DNA from: Buxus sempervirens
Taxonomy: Eukaryota > Streptophyta > Magnoliopsida > Buxales > Buxaceae
Direction of reading: 5' to 3'
Length of the DNA: 64,000 nucleotides
Assembly (NCBI GenBank): GCA_947561395.2
Contig: OX387189.1
Span: 19,530,329 to 19,594,328, forward strand
Part shown: piece after piece, positions 22,608 to 35,700 of the stretch
Layout: each line of letters starts with the position of its first letter
How positions within the stretch are numbered: the first letter of the stretch is position 1
Position numbers and translations under genes: made by a program
The notes under the pieces: model-generated
What the model was told of the DNA's origin: nothing
The model's input: only the letters and a program-made list of their open reading frames with translations
Database searches by the model: none

Positions 22608-23880
22608 TGAGACATGGAGGCGCATGAAAGATGGGGTGTACTATGGTTAACCAAATTATTTGATAGAATTAGAAGGACAAGAAAAATGCCAAATGCTTGG
22701 AGGAGAAACAAAATACACCAACATAAAGAAAAAGGTGAAATGCTTAGAAATGTATCAAACTATCAATTATCATGGAATTAAACTTGCGAATTGTGCTACA
22801 AAATTATAGAAAAAAATGATTCAATAACTAAGAATAACTCAAGTGTTAGAAAATCATTTTAGCTTTATACCAAGAAAGACTATTATTAAGACAATCCTTT
22901 TAAGTTTTGAATTTGGGGAAAAGTCCAAAAAGAAGAGAAGATACCGTCATACAAATTTTACTGATCAAGAGAAACCAAATAATAAAGTCCCAAGAAAGTT
23001 AGTCAGGTAGGTTTTGGGGCAAAAAACCATACTACCAACAAGATACATTAAGGTTATAAAATACATGTATAACAAAGCATGAACGAGGGCATGAGTACTA
23101 AGTGGTAAGACAAATGAGTTTCTAATGATGATAGATTTACATCACAAATCATATATTGAATTCCTACATTTTGGGTTTAATATGGGTGAGTCAACTACTA
23201 ACATTGAAGTAGTAGTGCCTTGTTTTATGCTATATGCAAGTGATATAATTTCCGTGGACCAAATTGGAGAGAGAGTAAATGAACCATTATAGTTAAGGAG
23301 TTTCTTGGAACCAAAACTTTTTAAGTTTATCTAATATTTACTACATGGAATATAGCTTTTATCACAAATAATAGTAATTGTAAACTAATGATTTGAATTA
23401 AGAATCACGAGATTCCTAAAATTTAAAGAAAATTTTATAGGATAATCATTAGCTCTCATAACATATGGATCAGCCTGTGTAGTAATAAAGAAGAAATATA
23501 TCCACATGAAGAGATTAGATAGTATGAGGATGTTAAAATGGATACATATGAAAACTATGGAAGATAAGAAAAGGAATGAACATATCTATGAATGTTTAGG
23601 TATTGCTTAAACAAAAGATAAAATAAAGGAAACTAAGCTAAAATGGACTTAGACATGTAAGTGAAGACCAAAGGAGGTAGTTGTCAAAAGGTGTGACATT
23701 ATACTCAAAGAATCTAAGATAGAGAGTAAGACCAAAAAGAAGCTAGATAGAGTCTGTCAACAAGGATTTGGATACTCATATGCTAATAGAATATATGGTT
23801 TTTAATATTGTGTGATGGAGGGATTTGTGATGCCAACCCCAACTAGTTGACACAAGGTGTTTTGTTATTAGTACTACCAT
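22608..23880 (+). mobile_element. RTE-type LINE, 3' half (reverse transcriptase to tail)
   Basis: Continues the RTE interrupted at 17555: ETWRRMKDG, RKMPNAWRRNK, a VSNY..SWN segment, YTKKDYY, MYNKA, VVPCFMLYASDIISVDQ (family FADDIVL, the catalytic Asp pair partly altered), KYIHMKRLDSMRMLKW and WT.TCK. The 3' end reads ACCCCAACTAGTTGACACAA followed by GTTTTGTTATTAG, the typical RTE terminus with a TTG-type tail. Stops and frameshifts are frequent; dead copy. Confidence 0.82.
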
Positions 23881-24390
23881 TGTGGAATGCACTATTTTCA
23901 CATGATAAATGAATTCGCAAGACCTCACTTGTCCACATGCTCTTCCACATAGCTCCTCCTCACGTAAAAAGTTTAAGCCCATCTAAACCTGTCATGTGGC
24001 AAATATAAGTACCTTATTCTAGATCCATTCTTGCTAGGTTTGATGTCTTAAACTATACATGAAACTTCCATTGCACAGAATGAAACTAAAATAGGCAAAA
24101 AAAACTGACCATATAGCCATATAAAGGGTCCACAATCAAGTGGATTGTCTAATTTGGGCAAAACATACCTATGGTAGAAGCATGCCTTACCATGAAACAA
24201 ATCAAATGTACTTCCCCTATATAGATTATAGACAGATGCACACACAAACAAGTTTTAAAAAGTTCTACACTTGCATATAAAAACATACAGACACACACAA
24301 AGGGATGTAACCCTTACAAATTGCACAAATAGATGGCAACAAAAATTATAATAGAATTGATAAAAGCATGAACAATAAAAATTGGCTAAC
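23881..24390. other. Intron sequence upstream-side of the 24391 exon edge, no genes
   Basis: AT-rich intron DNA leading to the donor of the Ala-rich-loop exon. No repeat or open frame worth noting. Confidence 0.6.
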
Positions 24391-24526
24391 CTTTATACAC
24401 CTGTCCTATGGATGCTGCTGCAAAAGGCTCAGGACTGATCTGAGAGAATATATGTGAGACAGGAACACCAAGCTGTGATTCAATAGACTTCATTGCAACA
24501 TGAGTTGGAAAAGGTGGTATTTGATC
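24391..24526 (-). CDS. ABC1K exon with the Ala-rich nucleotide-binding loop
   Basis: This 136-nt exon encodes 45 codons plus one base: DQIPPFPTHVAMKSIESQLG, then VPVSHIFSQISPEP, then FAAASIGQVYK. The AAAS segment is the alanine-rich loop that replaces the glycine-rich loop of ordinary kinases and is a defining ABC1K feature. The acceptor is GTGTGCTAG above 24526 and the donor is AAAG followed by GTTAGCC below 24391. The leftover G joins CT of the next exon to make Ala, giving QVYKAHLHSGE across the 19.8-kb intron. No stop or frameshift is seen. Confidence 0.94.
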
Positions 24527-24657
24527 CTAGCACACGTGGTAACTTCCAGTGATAAGAATAAAATGAAGACACCATAAGAATCATGTAAAGATAACAAAAT
24601 TTGAATGTATCATATCATCAGTTTGTAAAGTGGCTAATGAAAACAGAACTGACATAC

Positions 24658-24729
24658 CTGTAGTTTAGAAAGCTCTTGACAATATGCAGTTGGTAATATA
24701 TCTGGCCTAGTGCTTAAAGCCTGCCCAAG
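24658..24729 (-). CDS. ABC1K exon carrying the KxGQ motif
   Basis: This 72-nt, 24-codon exon encodes LGQALSTRPDILPTAYCQ followed by ELSKLQ. With the final K of the preceding microexon it forms the KxGQ motif (K-L-G-Q), the signature of the ABC1/UbiB family, whose N-terminal extension packs over the active site and restrains ordinary kinase activity. The acceptor is AACAG above 24729 and the donor is CAG followed by GTATGTC below 24658. Exon length and phase 0 at both ends fit the neighbouring exons. The next intron is only 131 bp, the sole short intron in this gene part. Confidence 0.93.
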
Positions 24730-25440
24730 CTGTTATTCCAATAAATTTAAACTGGAATAAACTTGTTATATTCAAATAAAAAATGTCAAAGAATAAGCAA
24801 ATGATTATAATTAAACCCACATCCATGAAGGCCTCTCAATATTAGACACTGAAACAGGACAACCAAAAAAAAAAACCAACAAGCTTAAAACAAGAATGGA
24901 ACTAGCAACATCAAAAGTGGATATATCGTGTGCAGGCTCATTGAAACAACTCTAAGGCTGGATTTTTTAAAATTCCCTACCAGTTCTACAATAACATTAT
25001 ATATGCGACTGGCTTCTTCTTTATGGCCAACCAAAAACCCTTTCATCGTAGTTTTCCCTATTATATCATAATGTATTAAATATGAGAAATCCAGATTTTA
25101 AATTTGCGCAAAACTTTTCAAAGTATACCATTAAATGCCTGTAATTGTAAATACTGGTATTAAATAGTATCTGTACATAAGAATAACACACTAATAACTG
25201 TACCAATTATCCTAGAATTAAGCCTACAAGTCAAACCGTGAAACTATAACAAAGAGCAATAAGCAAAAGGTTAAGAAAAATGATTGAGGTTACCTGTACT
25301 CAGTAATGAACCTCCGAAAACAAACTGGTTCAGACCACTCTTAGAGTTTGATTTTAGGTTTATTCTAGTTTAATGAAAGATTAAGGTGACCACAACCACA
25401 TACAATTCAAACTGATAATGCTAACTCCAAACAGACTACA
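24730..25440. other. Intron sequence, nothing recognised
   Basis: Start (in genomic order) of the 13,981-bp intron. AT-rich with no transposon ends or coding signal that I can support. Confidence 0.5.
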
Positions 25441-25444
25441 TTTT

Positions 25445-25660
25445 CCTTGTTCCGCCCAAGGTGGGACATGGGCATATAAGGATATCTTTTTGTGATCTTT
25501 CCACTTCAATTCCAAGGGAGTATGTCAATGCACCAAGGCTTTGATTTAAAATCACTGACCAAATAACTTCAATTTTCCCAATTTATTCAAGCCCATTGCT
25601 TGTTGTGACAATATCATCCAAATAGACATGAATTGTTATACCTTACCTTTATTTCCTAAT
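25445..25660 (-). mobile_element. Ty1/Copia reverse transcriptase fragment (fossil)
   Basis: The minus strand gives HVYLDDIVTTSNG-like sequence followed at family spacing by LGALTYSLGIEV, matching the Copia RT region around the catalytic YVDD. It is a broken fragment with no LTR ends seen. Weak Copia-like sequence may extend to about 26110. Age looks old. Confidence 0.5.
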
Positions 25661-26439
25661 GAATAATGAGCATTTAGCTCAGCTCTCAACACAGAATTCT
25701 TTCCCACACCACGTCATCTTTCAAAGCAAACCTTTGATGACTGTTCAATCCTTATTGATCAAAGCTTTGGTGACTGCACTATCCTTCACCAAATAGCCCT
25801 TAACCAGTCTCATCTATTCATGCAAATTACCTATTGATACAATGTCATACACACAGACAACGAGCATCATTATACTCTTCCTTAAATTCTCAAAAGAACA
25901 ATATGTTATCAATTTGGCTCTAAACACACAGAACCTTCTTTATTTATTTTACCTTTCAAAACAGGCTTTTTGGTGATTGCTCAATACTTGTTCTGCCTTC
26001 TTTAACCCATAAACCATCCCTTTGCTAACTATAAATTGAAACTGGTCCCATAGACAGTTATCCCCATATCTATCCTTCAATTGCATTTATCATATCCAAC
26101 TGATGAAGTTACTATGAAAAGGTAGCCGCAAGAAAAGGTACTACTTATGCATCATTTTTCATTGATGCAAATTTCTATAAACATCACACTGAAATATCTA
26201 GGTATATTCATTCCTTACAAGCCTGACCCTACACCAATCCACGGACCCATTAGCCTTATAGTTCACTATGCAAACCCATTCACACCACACCAACCCTTGC
26301 CTCCCACAAGATTAAGTAGATCCCAAGTTCTATTCTTATGCAAAATGTCAATTATTCTTACTTGGCTGATTTGCTCATAATAATAGCTATCAATCTTCGA
26401 TCCAAATGACAACTTTTGAGGCACTGCACGGCAGGAAGA

Positions 26440-27040
26440 GTTGTTCTCCTATTTGTGGCAATGAGGTAGGGGAGCATCACCTTTTGGGGCCAGATTTTGT
26501 ATAGTAAAGCATAGAAGTTGTACCAAAGGTACGAAATCATTTGCTATAAGCTCAAAGTCATCAAAAGAGCTATGCAAATCGAAATCGTAGACCTTTGGAG
26601 TTTTCTGAGGGAGATTTTGTTTTTTTGCGCATTTCCCTACACAAAGGCATGATGAGGTTTGGTAGGCGAGGGAAGTTGAGTCCGCGATATATTGGGCCAT
26701 TCAAGATTCTGGAGAGAGTCGAAGTGGTCACTTATAGTCATGCCTTACTGCTTCAATTGTCTAGCGTGCATATAGTATTTTATGTATCGATTTTGACTAG
26801 ATACATGTCAGCTTCTTCTCATTTATTAGATTTCTCCCAATTAAAGCTTCGAGATGATCTATCTTATGTTTGCCAGCCAATGGCTATCTTAGACCGTAGC
26901 GAGAGACTTAAGATCGAAGAAGATTCCTCTCCTAAAGGTTCCCTGGCAGTATCATTCAATTGAGGAGGATACATGGGAGCGTGAGGCTGAGATGCATGAG
27001 CAGTATCCCATCCTGTTTGATTGAAGTGAGTTCCTTAGAA
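26440..27040 (+). mobile_element. Ty3/Gypsy integrase C-terminal fragment (fossil)
   Basis: On plus, GDFVFLRISLHKGMMRFGRR then GKLSPRYIGPFKILERV and HVSIL-like text are the C-terminal integrase region of Gypsy elements next to the chromodomain. It is upstream-truncated and broken. The AT-rich DNA at 27040-27480 follows it and may include part of its 3' LTR, but no LTR end is certain. Confidence 0.85.
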
Positions 27041-27489
27041 CCTAGTTCCTTCGTAATTGCGAGAACGCAATTATTTTTAGGATGGGAGTTTTGTACCATC
27101 TAATTTCTAAGATTTCTTGTGCTTTATTGTGGTTGAGATGATTTAGATTAGTTTTGAGATTTCTACCACTTAATGGGTGATTTATTGAATTAATTGTAAT
27201 TTCTTAGTAATTACTAAATGGGATTAGTTGGTCTATTTGTGATTTAATTCACTTGTCCCGAGTGAAGGATTACTTCCATTTACTTTTCGCTAATTTTTTG
27301 TAAATTTTAGTAACATTTGACATTTATGGGGATTTTATTGGAATTAATTGTGAATTATATGGCATTAAAAGGTTTATATTTTAATTGATTGGTTGAGGTA
27401 TGTCTATTTTGTGTTTTGCAGTTGGACTCTGGTACATGTTTTAGTTTAGGTGTTTAATTCTAATTAGTTCTAGAGTTAAGGTGCATGAA

Positions 27490-29255
27490 GCTTGATGGTC
27501 ATGTGAACCACAGGATCATATTTAGGTTGATATAAGGATTTGAGTTCAAACACCAAATGTCCTAGGAATTTCACTTCTTCCTTCCAAAAGTCACACTTCC
27601 CTGCCTTGGCATACAACTTGTGCTCTCATAACGTATGAAGTGTGATATGCAAGTGCAAAACAAGTCCATAAAAACAGCTGGTGCGGCGCGTTAGTCAAAC
27701 CAAAAGGCAAAACAACAAATCATAATGGCCATAATATGTCCTAAAGCTGTCTTAGGAATGTCCTCTTTAATTCTCAGATCTCAGCTGATGGTAACCAAAA
27801 TTCAAATTAATCTTGGAGAAGAAACATGCTCCCTTTAATTGATCAAACAAGTCATCAATCTGTGAGAGTGGGTATTTATTCTTCACTGTTACCCCATTCA
27901 ACTTCCTATAATCAATGCGCAGTCTCAATCACCATCCTTTTTCACAAAAAGAACAGGTGCTCCTCATGGGGATACACTAGGTCTAATAAACCCAAGCCTC
28001 AACAACTCCTCAATCTGCTCCTTCAACTCCTTCAATTCCGCAGCAATCATCCTATAGGTACTCAAGGATATAGGATTAGCCCCCAGCACCAAATCAATAC
28101 TAAAGTCTATCTCCCTCTTAGGTGGCAATCCTAGAATGTCCTGAAACACATCTAGATACACCTGAACCACTGGAATACCCTGAATAGATGAAACACCCTG
28201 TGTAGGACCATCCTTAATTTCTTGAACTGCATTCAAGGTCTTAAGCTTCAATAGACGATCACTCAATGCCTTCACCTTCATAACAAATCCACTAGGCAAT
28301 TCAAAAGTTACCGTCCTACCATGACAATCAATCTTTGCATGATATTTAGATAACCAATCCATGCCCAAAATCAAACCAAACTCCTCCATATCTAGCACTA
28401 TGAGGTCAACCACTATCTTCTTTGACCCATCTACAGGTCTCAACACACAAGACTTGCAAACTTTATTCAAACATGCACTCTTCCCAATAGGACCACCCAC
28501 AAAAAACACATCATCGAACTCCTCCATTCATAAACCCAACAAAGAAGCAAATGACAAGGCAATGAAGGAATAAGATGCAGTTAAATCAAACAACACACAT
28601 GCAGGTGTATTAAATAATAAGAGCGTACAGTGCATCACAGCCTCGTCTACTACCTCATAGGAAGGTTCTTGGCACCCCTAGTCATCCTCCTCCTGCTGCA
28701 CCTCTGGCTCAATAGAGGTAACAATGAACACTCTGCCCTGTGGTGGCCTCTGCTAACTTGGGGCATAGGGTCCTGGCGTGGAAGTCTACACTACCTAGAG
28801 TGTGTCTTGGCTTGCCACAATTAAAACAAGTCACCTTAACTCCCCTGGGACCCACTCCAATAGCCTATGGTGCTACCTGCACATTCTGAACTACTAGTCT
28901 TTGTGGCCTCTGTATCTTGCTCACTACATTCCCAAGCTGACTCACTCCAAATCCTTGGCCTCTTTCCATAAGCCTCTTGTTAGACTTCATCATCTCCCTA
29001 GTCATGAAACACTGGGCACTATCCATCTCCACCCTCCTGGCACAATCAACCACATCCGCATAATCAGTGAGCCTATGCGTAACAAGTCAAGATCTGATAT
29101 AAGGTTTGAGCCCCTGCTCAAACTTCATGGCCTTTGCACCAGGATCAGCTATTATTGCAGGAGAAAACTGAGACAACTCCTCAAATTTGGCTTCATAATC
29201 TGCCACAGACATGTTGCCCTGCCGAAGATTCATAAAAGCCGTTGCCTGCTCCAGC
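27490..29255 (-). mobile_element. Ty3/Gypsy gag-protease-RT fragment (fossil)
   Basis: On minus, the order is a gag remnant, a Cys-rich knuckle region, the aspartic-protease region (GLILGMDWLSKYHAKIDC), and the RT start (PPKREIDFSIDLVLGANPIS, LRLGFIRPSVSP). A 187-codon frame at 27964-28527 is its best preserved part. It is oriented opposite to the fragment at 26440, so the two are not one element. It ends at 29255 where a hAT fragment begins. Broken in several places. Confidence 0.88.
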
Positions 29256-29652
29256 CAATGTTTTCAGTTTCTGCGGCCGCCAAAATTTTGAAATTTCTTC
29301 CCCAGCGATGCGTTTCGCTGGGGGAAATCGCCAGGGAAGATTTCAAGAGGTGTTATCAAAACGTAGTGAATTTCGCTGCGTTTCGATGACACTTTTTTTT
29401 AAAGCATTTTTCCCTCGCGTGCGTGCAAGGGAAATAAGGGGAGGTGTCGCTAGATTTGGGCAAAATTTCGCCCAAATCAAGCAACGACTTGCAGAGAAGA
29501 GGGAAAAGCTCCCCAACTTCAAATCTTTTACCAAACCCATCTAAATGAAGCTCAAATCAATCTCATTCTCATCACTCTACGTAATAGAAATGATTTGAGA
29601 GAGATCTGTATTGATTTATAAGAGATTGAAGCGTTCTTACACATCACACGTT
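29256..29652 (+). mobile_element. hAT left-end fragment (copy C)
   Basis: Begins CAATGTTTTCAGTTTCTGCG and matches the left end of copy B over about 400 bp: both have CCCCAG.GATGCG hairpin sequence, AATCGCCAGGGA, GCTGCGTTTCGA, GATTTGGGC...GCCCAAATC, CATCACTCTAC and GAGATTGAAG. The match stops near 29652 at ACACGTT, where L1 sequence starts abruptly. The transposase and right end are missing. Preceding bases GCTCCAGC would be its target duplication, but the partner copy is lost. Confidence 0.85.
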
Positions 29653-32285
29653 CAATTTGAACCCAAACTCGTTCTTAGATTTGTATAGATTAGCATAAAA
29701 CTGGCACAGAGATTGAACTATTTCCTCACTATCCTCAACAATCCTACCATCCACCTCCAACCTCAAAATTGTGTTCTTGATTCTTCTCCCATTTGTCATC
29801 CCATGGAAGAAAGCCATATTCCCAACCCACCCCCCCCCCCCCCCCCTCCTTCAACCACTTAACCACCCTGGATTTTTGTCTCCAGTGAATCTCCTTGTTA
29901 CTTAAAATTCGTTCCAACAACTCTTTAACTTACACCCTTCTTACACTGTCAAGAAAACTCCAATCCCCACTCCCTTCCTTTACATCTAGAACTCATAATT
30001 CCTCTAAGGCCTCCTTGATCTACAACCTTCCAAAAGTTTCCTCATTCCATGCCTTAATTTTTCTTTTGATCTCTTTCAAACACCTCATAAACTTAAAACC
30101 TGCCCATCCCGACCCAGCCCTCCTTCCATCACACCACCATTCCTGCATAAGAACAAGGAAGGATGGAAAAGCCACATGTTCTCAAACCTGAATAGTCAAG
30201 GCCCTCCCTGCATAGGCTCATTTGACAATATCACCGGAGAATGGTCTGAAATAGGTCTAGGCAAAAAATTTTGTACCACAGGCATAAAATGACAATCCCA
30301 AGAGCCCGAAGCCAAGCACTTATCTAGTCTAGAACACAAAGGAGGAGCCTGAAGATTTGAACATGTAAATTGCCCACCCTGCAATAGGTAATCGATAAGC
30401 TCACAATGCTGAATCCAAGACGAGGAATCCCTCATACTCTTAGTGACCCTAGATCTCCCTCTATTAGACTCATGGGAAAATCTATATACATTGAAGTCTC
30501 CCAAAACCACCCAAGGAGTGTTACTTCTTGGATCCTTCATGCGCAGTTCTTCCCAAAACCGCCCCCTGCCCCTAGCCTGTCAAGGGCCATTAACCGCCAT
30601 CAATAACCATTTGAAATTATCACGGATAGACTCAAAACACATTGAAACCGTGAACACACCCATTTAACTCTCTACCTTACGCAAACACAAAGAGTCCCAC
30701 ATAACCAAAATCCCACCATATCTACCCGTTGATAGTAGAAATACCCATTCTATACCTCCAATCCTCCATAACCCTTTAATCACCCCCATATCAACCTCTC
30801 CAATCTTGGACTCCACAAGAACCACCACTTCCTATTTTTGTAACTTGCACAACTCTCTAACTGGTCGCCTTTTCTCTCTTCCCCCCAATCCCCGAATGTT
30901 CCATAATAAGATCTTCATGGATCACCAACTAATCCTTCACCAACCTTTCCTAAAAGCCTTCTACCCTAAGAAATAGGCACCTTTTCCCCCTTAGAAGACA
31001 CTGCCGCCTCAATGACCAATTCTGAAATCCCCTAAACCTACTCCAAAAGTCACAAGCCTCCGCCTCCTTATTTCAATCCATACGACACTCCACCGCCTCA
31101 ACCACTCTCTCGTAGGCTACGGAAGCCCCCAACTCCCCCTCATCTATACCTAGCGGCTGTGGCACATCTGCATGCTGAGACCTATTACCATGGCATCTAG
31201 TGATAACATCATCAGGTAGAGATGAAAATAAATAATCATTTTCAGAAGCACACCCATCCAGACACATACCTATTTTTGGCTCACCAAGAGTCTAAGGAGA
31301 TACACACAGAGAATGCAATGCCAAGTAGGTAGGAGATGCATAGATCGTTGACTCCACAAAAGGTGAAGTTATGTTAGCCTCCAGGACACCTCTACTTACC
31401 TCCCAGCCTCCATATATGGAACTGCCTTCTGCCGGCTGATCCTCACCAGAAATGAGTTAGACTGAATCCCTTTCCCTTTAGCTCTTCTCTAATACACCTT
31501 ATGACCAGGGTGTGAGAGCATATCACCGCTTCTACCGTTGACATACTCCATAATCTCTCTCGCAGCCCCACCGCAACACTTCTCCTCCCCTCTTCCTACT
31601 CCCTCTTCTGAACTCAACTTCTTCCCATCCTTCTCCTTATCATGAGAGAATCCCACACCATATTAACAAATCTGGGACTCTTCCCCTCCCGATCACACTT
31701 GCCGCCGAAATATGAAGTCTGAAAAAATCCCGCCATCGCAACCTCTCCACCCAATCTTCTACTTGCTTCTTGATTGCACAGAAAGATCATCCACTTACCA
31801 TCGACAATCTTCCCCTTTGCCTTCCTCACCTCCCATGTTATGCCCCATGGGCTCCCCATCCAACCCGATACTGAAGCCATTCCGCTCTTTCTCCAAAGCA
31901 ATTGCCACCTAATCATCACCAAATTTAGGATTGGGCGATCCCACCACCGAAGCCCTGTGACGACGAGCAACATCCAATGATCTGATCCCGCTAGCTTCGC
32001 TGGGACTCCCATTGCGCGCTAATCTTCTCTCTTCCATTTGATACCCCTTTCCTCCCTCAACATTTCTCCTATGATTTGGATTCCTACCCAATAGACCTTT
32101 CGTTTCCACTGGGCCATGTGTCTCACTTGTATTACTTAACTGCCTATCATCAGACCAAACAGGCCCATTTTCAGTTGTTAACGGCTAGCGGAAGGAGGTT
32201 CTAGAACCATAACCTTGTGCAAGTCCCACCAGAGCAAGTTCTCGGTTGGGATGGATTGACAATAAACTCACCTTCGACATTTTAT
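29653..32285 (-). mobile_element. L1-type LINE fragment: ORF1 tail and ORF2 endonuclease to early RT
   Basis: Read on minus from 32285: an ORF1 C-terminal region (MEERRLARNGSPSEASGIRS), then near 30920 ORF2 starts MKILLWNIRGLGGREKRRPV. The endonuclease domain follows with VVLGDFNVYRF (catalytic GDFN), SRLDKCL and the terminal ISDHSPV near 30230, then the linker to RT (NGRRIKNTILRLEVDGRIVE, SLCQFYANLY). It stops at 29653 before the RT catalytic motifs, so it lacks its 3' end, poly-A included, which is not the usual 5' truncation. A long C run lies at about 29828-29846. Several stops and frameshifts; dead. Confidence 0.85.
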
Positions 32286-32756
32286 GCAAAGTGACTACAC
32301 TAAGACTTGAACCCTCATTCTCCTCTCCTATGTACTAAAATAACAAAAACTACAAACAATCTTAGAGGCTGTTTCATAACGTTTTTTAAAAAAATAATAA
32401 TAATTTGAGGACCAAACTCTTTTCAAATTTTTTGTGTTTTTGTAAACAAGAAAAGAAAAAAACCAGTTTGGTAACATTTTTTAAAATCAATTATGATTTT
32501 CAAAATCTGTACAAGTTCATTTGGTAAATCTAATGAATATGATTTAAGAACATTTTGTTTTGACAATAGTTTTAAGTTTTAATTATGGTTATGGCTTTAG
32601 TGGTGGTGGTGGTATTAATGATAGGGGCGGTGGTAGTGGTGGTGGTGATGGTGGTTGTACTGTTGCAGGACATAAGTGATTTGACTAATCAAACAAGAAA
32701 CAAAAATGCCATAAAAAATTTGGTCATGATTGTGGGGGTTCTGGTTATACTAGTGC
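32286..32756. other. AT-rich spacer, GGTGGT microsatellite and first unit of a 90-bp tandem repeat
   Basis: GAGGCTGTTTCATAACG at about 32364 resembles a hAT MITE end without a partner. GGTGGTGGT-type repeats run at about 32598-32656. TGGTTGTACTGTTGCAGGAC at 32652 starts a unit that recurs 90 bp on as TGGTTATACTAGTGCAAGAC at 32742; the second unit is cut by the next L1 and resumes at 35989. Confidence 0.65.
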
Positions 32757-32769
32757 AAGACCCTAAGTG

Positions 32770-35700
32770 GAAGAATGGTGGGGGGAAGGGAGGAGTGTCG
32801 TCGGTTGGGCTGAATTTTCATTCATGAGATGCTTAAAACAGGTCAAATGCAAAATTAAGGCATGGAATAAGGTAAGTTTTGGAAGAGTGGAAATCTTGAA
32901 AAAGGAGGCGTTGGAGGAATTAGAAATATTGGACAATAAGGAAGTGTGTCATGGGACATGCAAGATAGGGCCAAGAGGATGGAAGTTAAAGAAAGATTGG
33001 AAAGAATATTGAAAAATGAGGAAATTAATTGGAGGCAAAAATCAAGAGTCAAATGGTTGAAGGAGGATGATTGGAACACGGCTTTCTTCCATAAGGTTGC
33101 AAATGGAAGAAGAATCAAGAATTCAATTTCTAGATTGGAAGTGGATGGGAGAGAGGTGGAGGACCTGGGCGAAATTGGTAACTCCTTATGTCAATTTTAT
33201 GCTCATCTTTATAGATCCAAGCAAAAGTATCGATTTAAACTCAAGGAGAGTGGCCAAAGGAAATTGAGCGTCCAGATGAAAGATTGGATGGAAAAGGTAT
33301 TTGAGGAGGAGGAAATTAAGTTGGCTATATGGGAATTGGAGGGGGATAAGGTGCACGGGCCTGATGGTTTTACAATTGAGTGTTTTTAAGAAGAATTGGG
33401 AGACCATCAAGGAGGATTTAATGAAAGTATTTAGGAAGTTTCACTCAAATGGGGTCATCCATGTTTACCAAAAAAAAATGGGGTCATCCATAAGGCAACT
33501 AATTCTACATTCTTAGTCCTCATTCCCAAAAGGCCTGGAGCAATAAGAATAAGGGATTTTAGACCCATTAGTCTCACGACTAGTGTGTATAAAATCATTG
33601 CTAAGGTACTGTCAATTAGGTTGAAAGCTGTGCTGCCAAGGTTATTTCTACAAACCAGAGTGCTTTTGTTGAAGGTAGGCAGATTGTGGATTGTTCTCTA
33701 ATTTCCAATGTGTGTGGAGAGTAGACAGCAGTCGGGGGAAGCAGGAATAGTGTGTAAATTTGACATCGAAAAAGCGTATGATTGTGTTGAGTAGAACTTT
33801 ATTGATTTGGTTCTTGAGTGGAAAGGTTTTGGTCTTAGGTGGAGGCGGTGGGTTCATGGGTGTCTAGAGAAGGTTCATTTTTTTCATTCTAGTCAACAGG
33901 ACAGTGAAAGGATTTTTCCCATTATCGAGAGGTATCCGTTAAGGTGACCCTTTATCCCCCTTTTTGTTCACATTAGTTGCTGAGGTATTACATAGCTTCC
34001 TTTTGAACAAGGTGGATGGTGGTCTGATTCAGGGTTTCCGAGTTGAGAGAAGTGTTCCACGAATAACCCATCTTCAATTTTTTGATGATACTTAAGTTTT
34101 TCTAGAGGATTCCAAAAGACCAGGTTGGATGGTTGAAGAGCATCTTACATAGCTTCCATATGGTTTCAGGATTGAGGGTCAATTGAGGGAAAAGTTCTGT
34201 AGCCGGGATAAACATTAGGGAGGAGGAGATTGATGTGGTCAATCAGATATTAGGTTGTCAGGTTGCCTCATGGCCTATGTCATATTTAGGTTTGCCTCTT
34301 GGCGCTTCTCCTCGTAATATTAGTTTCTGGGAACCAGTTATTGAGAGTGGAGAAGAGGCTAGCGATTTGGAAAAGGAATTATTTGTCTTTGGGGGGTCGT
34401 ATCACCTTAATTAAGGCAGTTCTTGCTAACTTACAAATTTATTTCATGTCATTGTTCCGTATGCCTAGGTAGGTAGTGGCTATCATTGAAAAAGCTCAAA
34501 GAGACTTTTTGTGGGAAGGAGGAGTTGCAAGGAAGATACACTTGGTGAGTTGGGCAAAGGTGTATGTAGAGAAGGAGAAAGGTGGATTAGGTTTGGGTAG
34601 GGCAGCTGCCCAGAACTCTTCCTTATTAACCAAGTGGTTGTCGCATTTCAGCATTGAGAAAGTATATAGCACAAGGTGATTGTCAGCAAATACGGTATTG
34701 ATGCTAATGGGCAGCCCATAAATGTGAGAGCACGTCCTCCCGGAAATAGTCCTTGGAAAGCTATCATGAAATTGGCATCTGTTTTTTACCCTCAGGTCAG
34801 AATGTCGGTCAGGTCTGGTTGTTCTATCCTTTTTGGCATGATTGGTTATGGGGCAATTCAGTGTTGTCAAGTCTTTTTTCACGTTTGTTCTCCTAGCTCG
34901 TCACCCTGATGCATTTGTGGCTGATATTTTGTCCTTTTCTGGGTCTGGCTTATCTTGGAATTTGGCTTTTAGGAGAGATCTTTGTTCTACTGAATTGGAA
35001 GATTTAGCTTCTCCCCTAGATAATTTGAAGGAGGTGTCCATTGATTCTTCTAGGGCTGATAAGGCTATTTGGTCCCCTTCTTCCTCCAGTACCTCTCTTG
35101 TAAATCCTTTTTCAAATTGCTCAACCAAGTCGGCTCCTTTACTCCAATTTCCTTCTCCGTCTCTCGATTATGCCAAGATTAAGGCCTTTCTGTGGACTAC
35201 CATCCTTTACAAGATTAATATGGCTGACTGTCTCCAAAGAAGGCGGAAGACGAATGCATCTCCTCACGTTTGTAGCATGTGTATGGAGGCAGGGGAGAGC
35301 ATAGATCACCTCTTTGTTTAGTGCCAGTTTGCTAGTGCTATTTGTATGTGGTTGATGTAGTTGATTGGGGTATCTTGGTCCTCCCAAGTACTTTAGCAGC
35401 ATTGTTTGACCAGTGGAGAGTCAAAGGTTTGGGGAAAAGGGTAACATCACATATAGCTCCCTCTTTCACGTAGTTGTTTGGCACATCTAGTTAGAGCAAA
35501 ATAGTAGGATATTCCTAGACTCCAACTCGTCTGTGGATCATGTGTTTGACTCTACTATAGTTACAGTTGCATCATGGATGGCAGTTTTACCAAAGTTTCG
35601 GGGCACCCATGCAAGTGATATAGTGAGGAACTGGCATATGTGGTGTTTTTTAACATCCTTTCTGGTAGACGGAGGGTCATGAGGATGTTTTAGGGGAGAT

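Noticed and set aside
30196-30540. Endonuclease-like protein as a host gene
   Set aside because: GDFN and SDHSPV motifs with neighbouring LINE sequence show it is the L1 ORF2 endonuclease of a dead copy.
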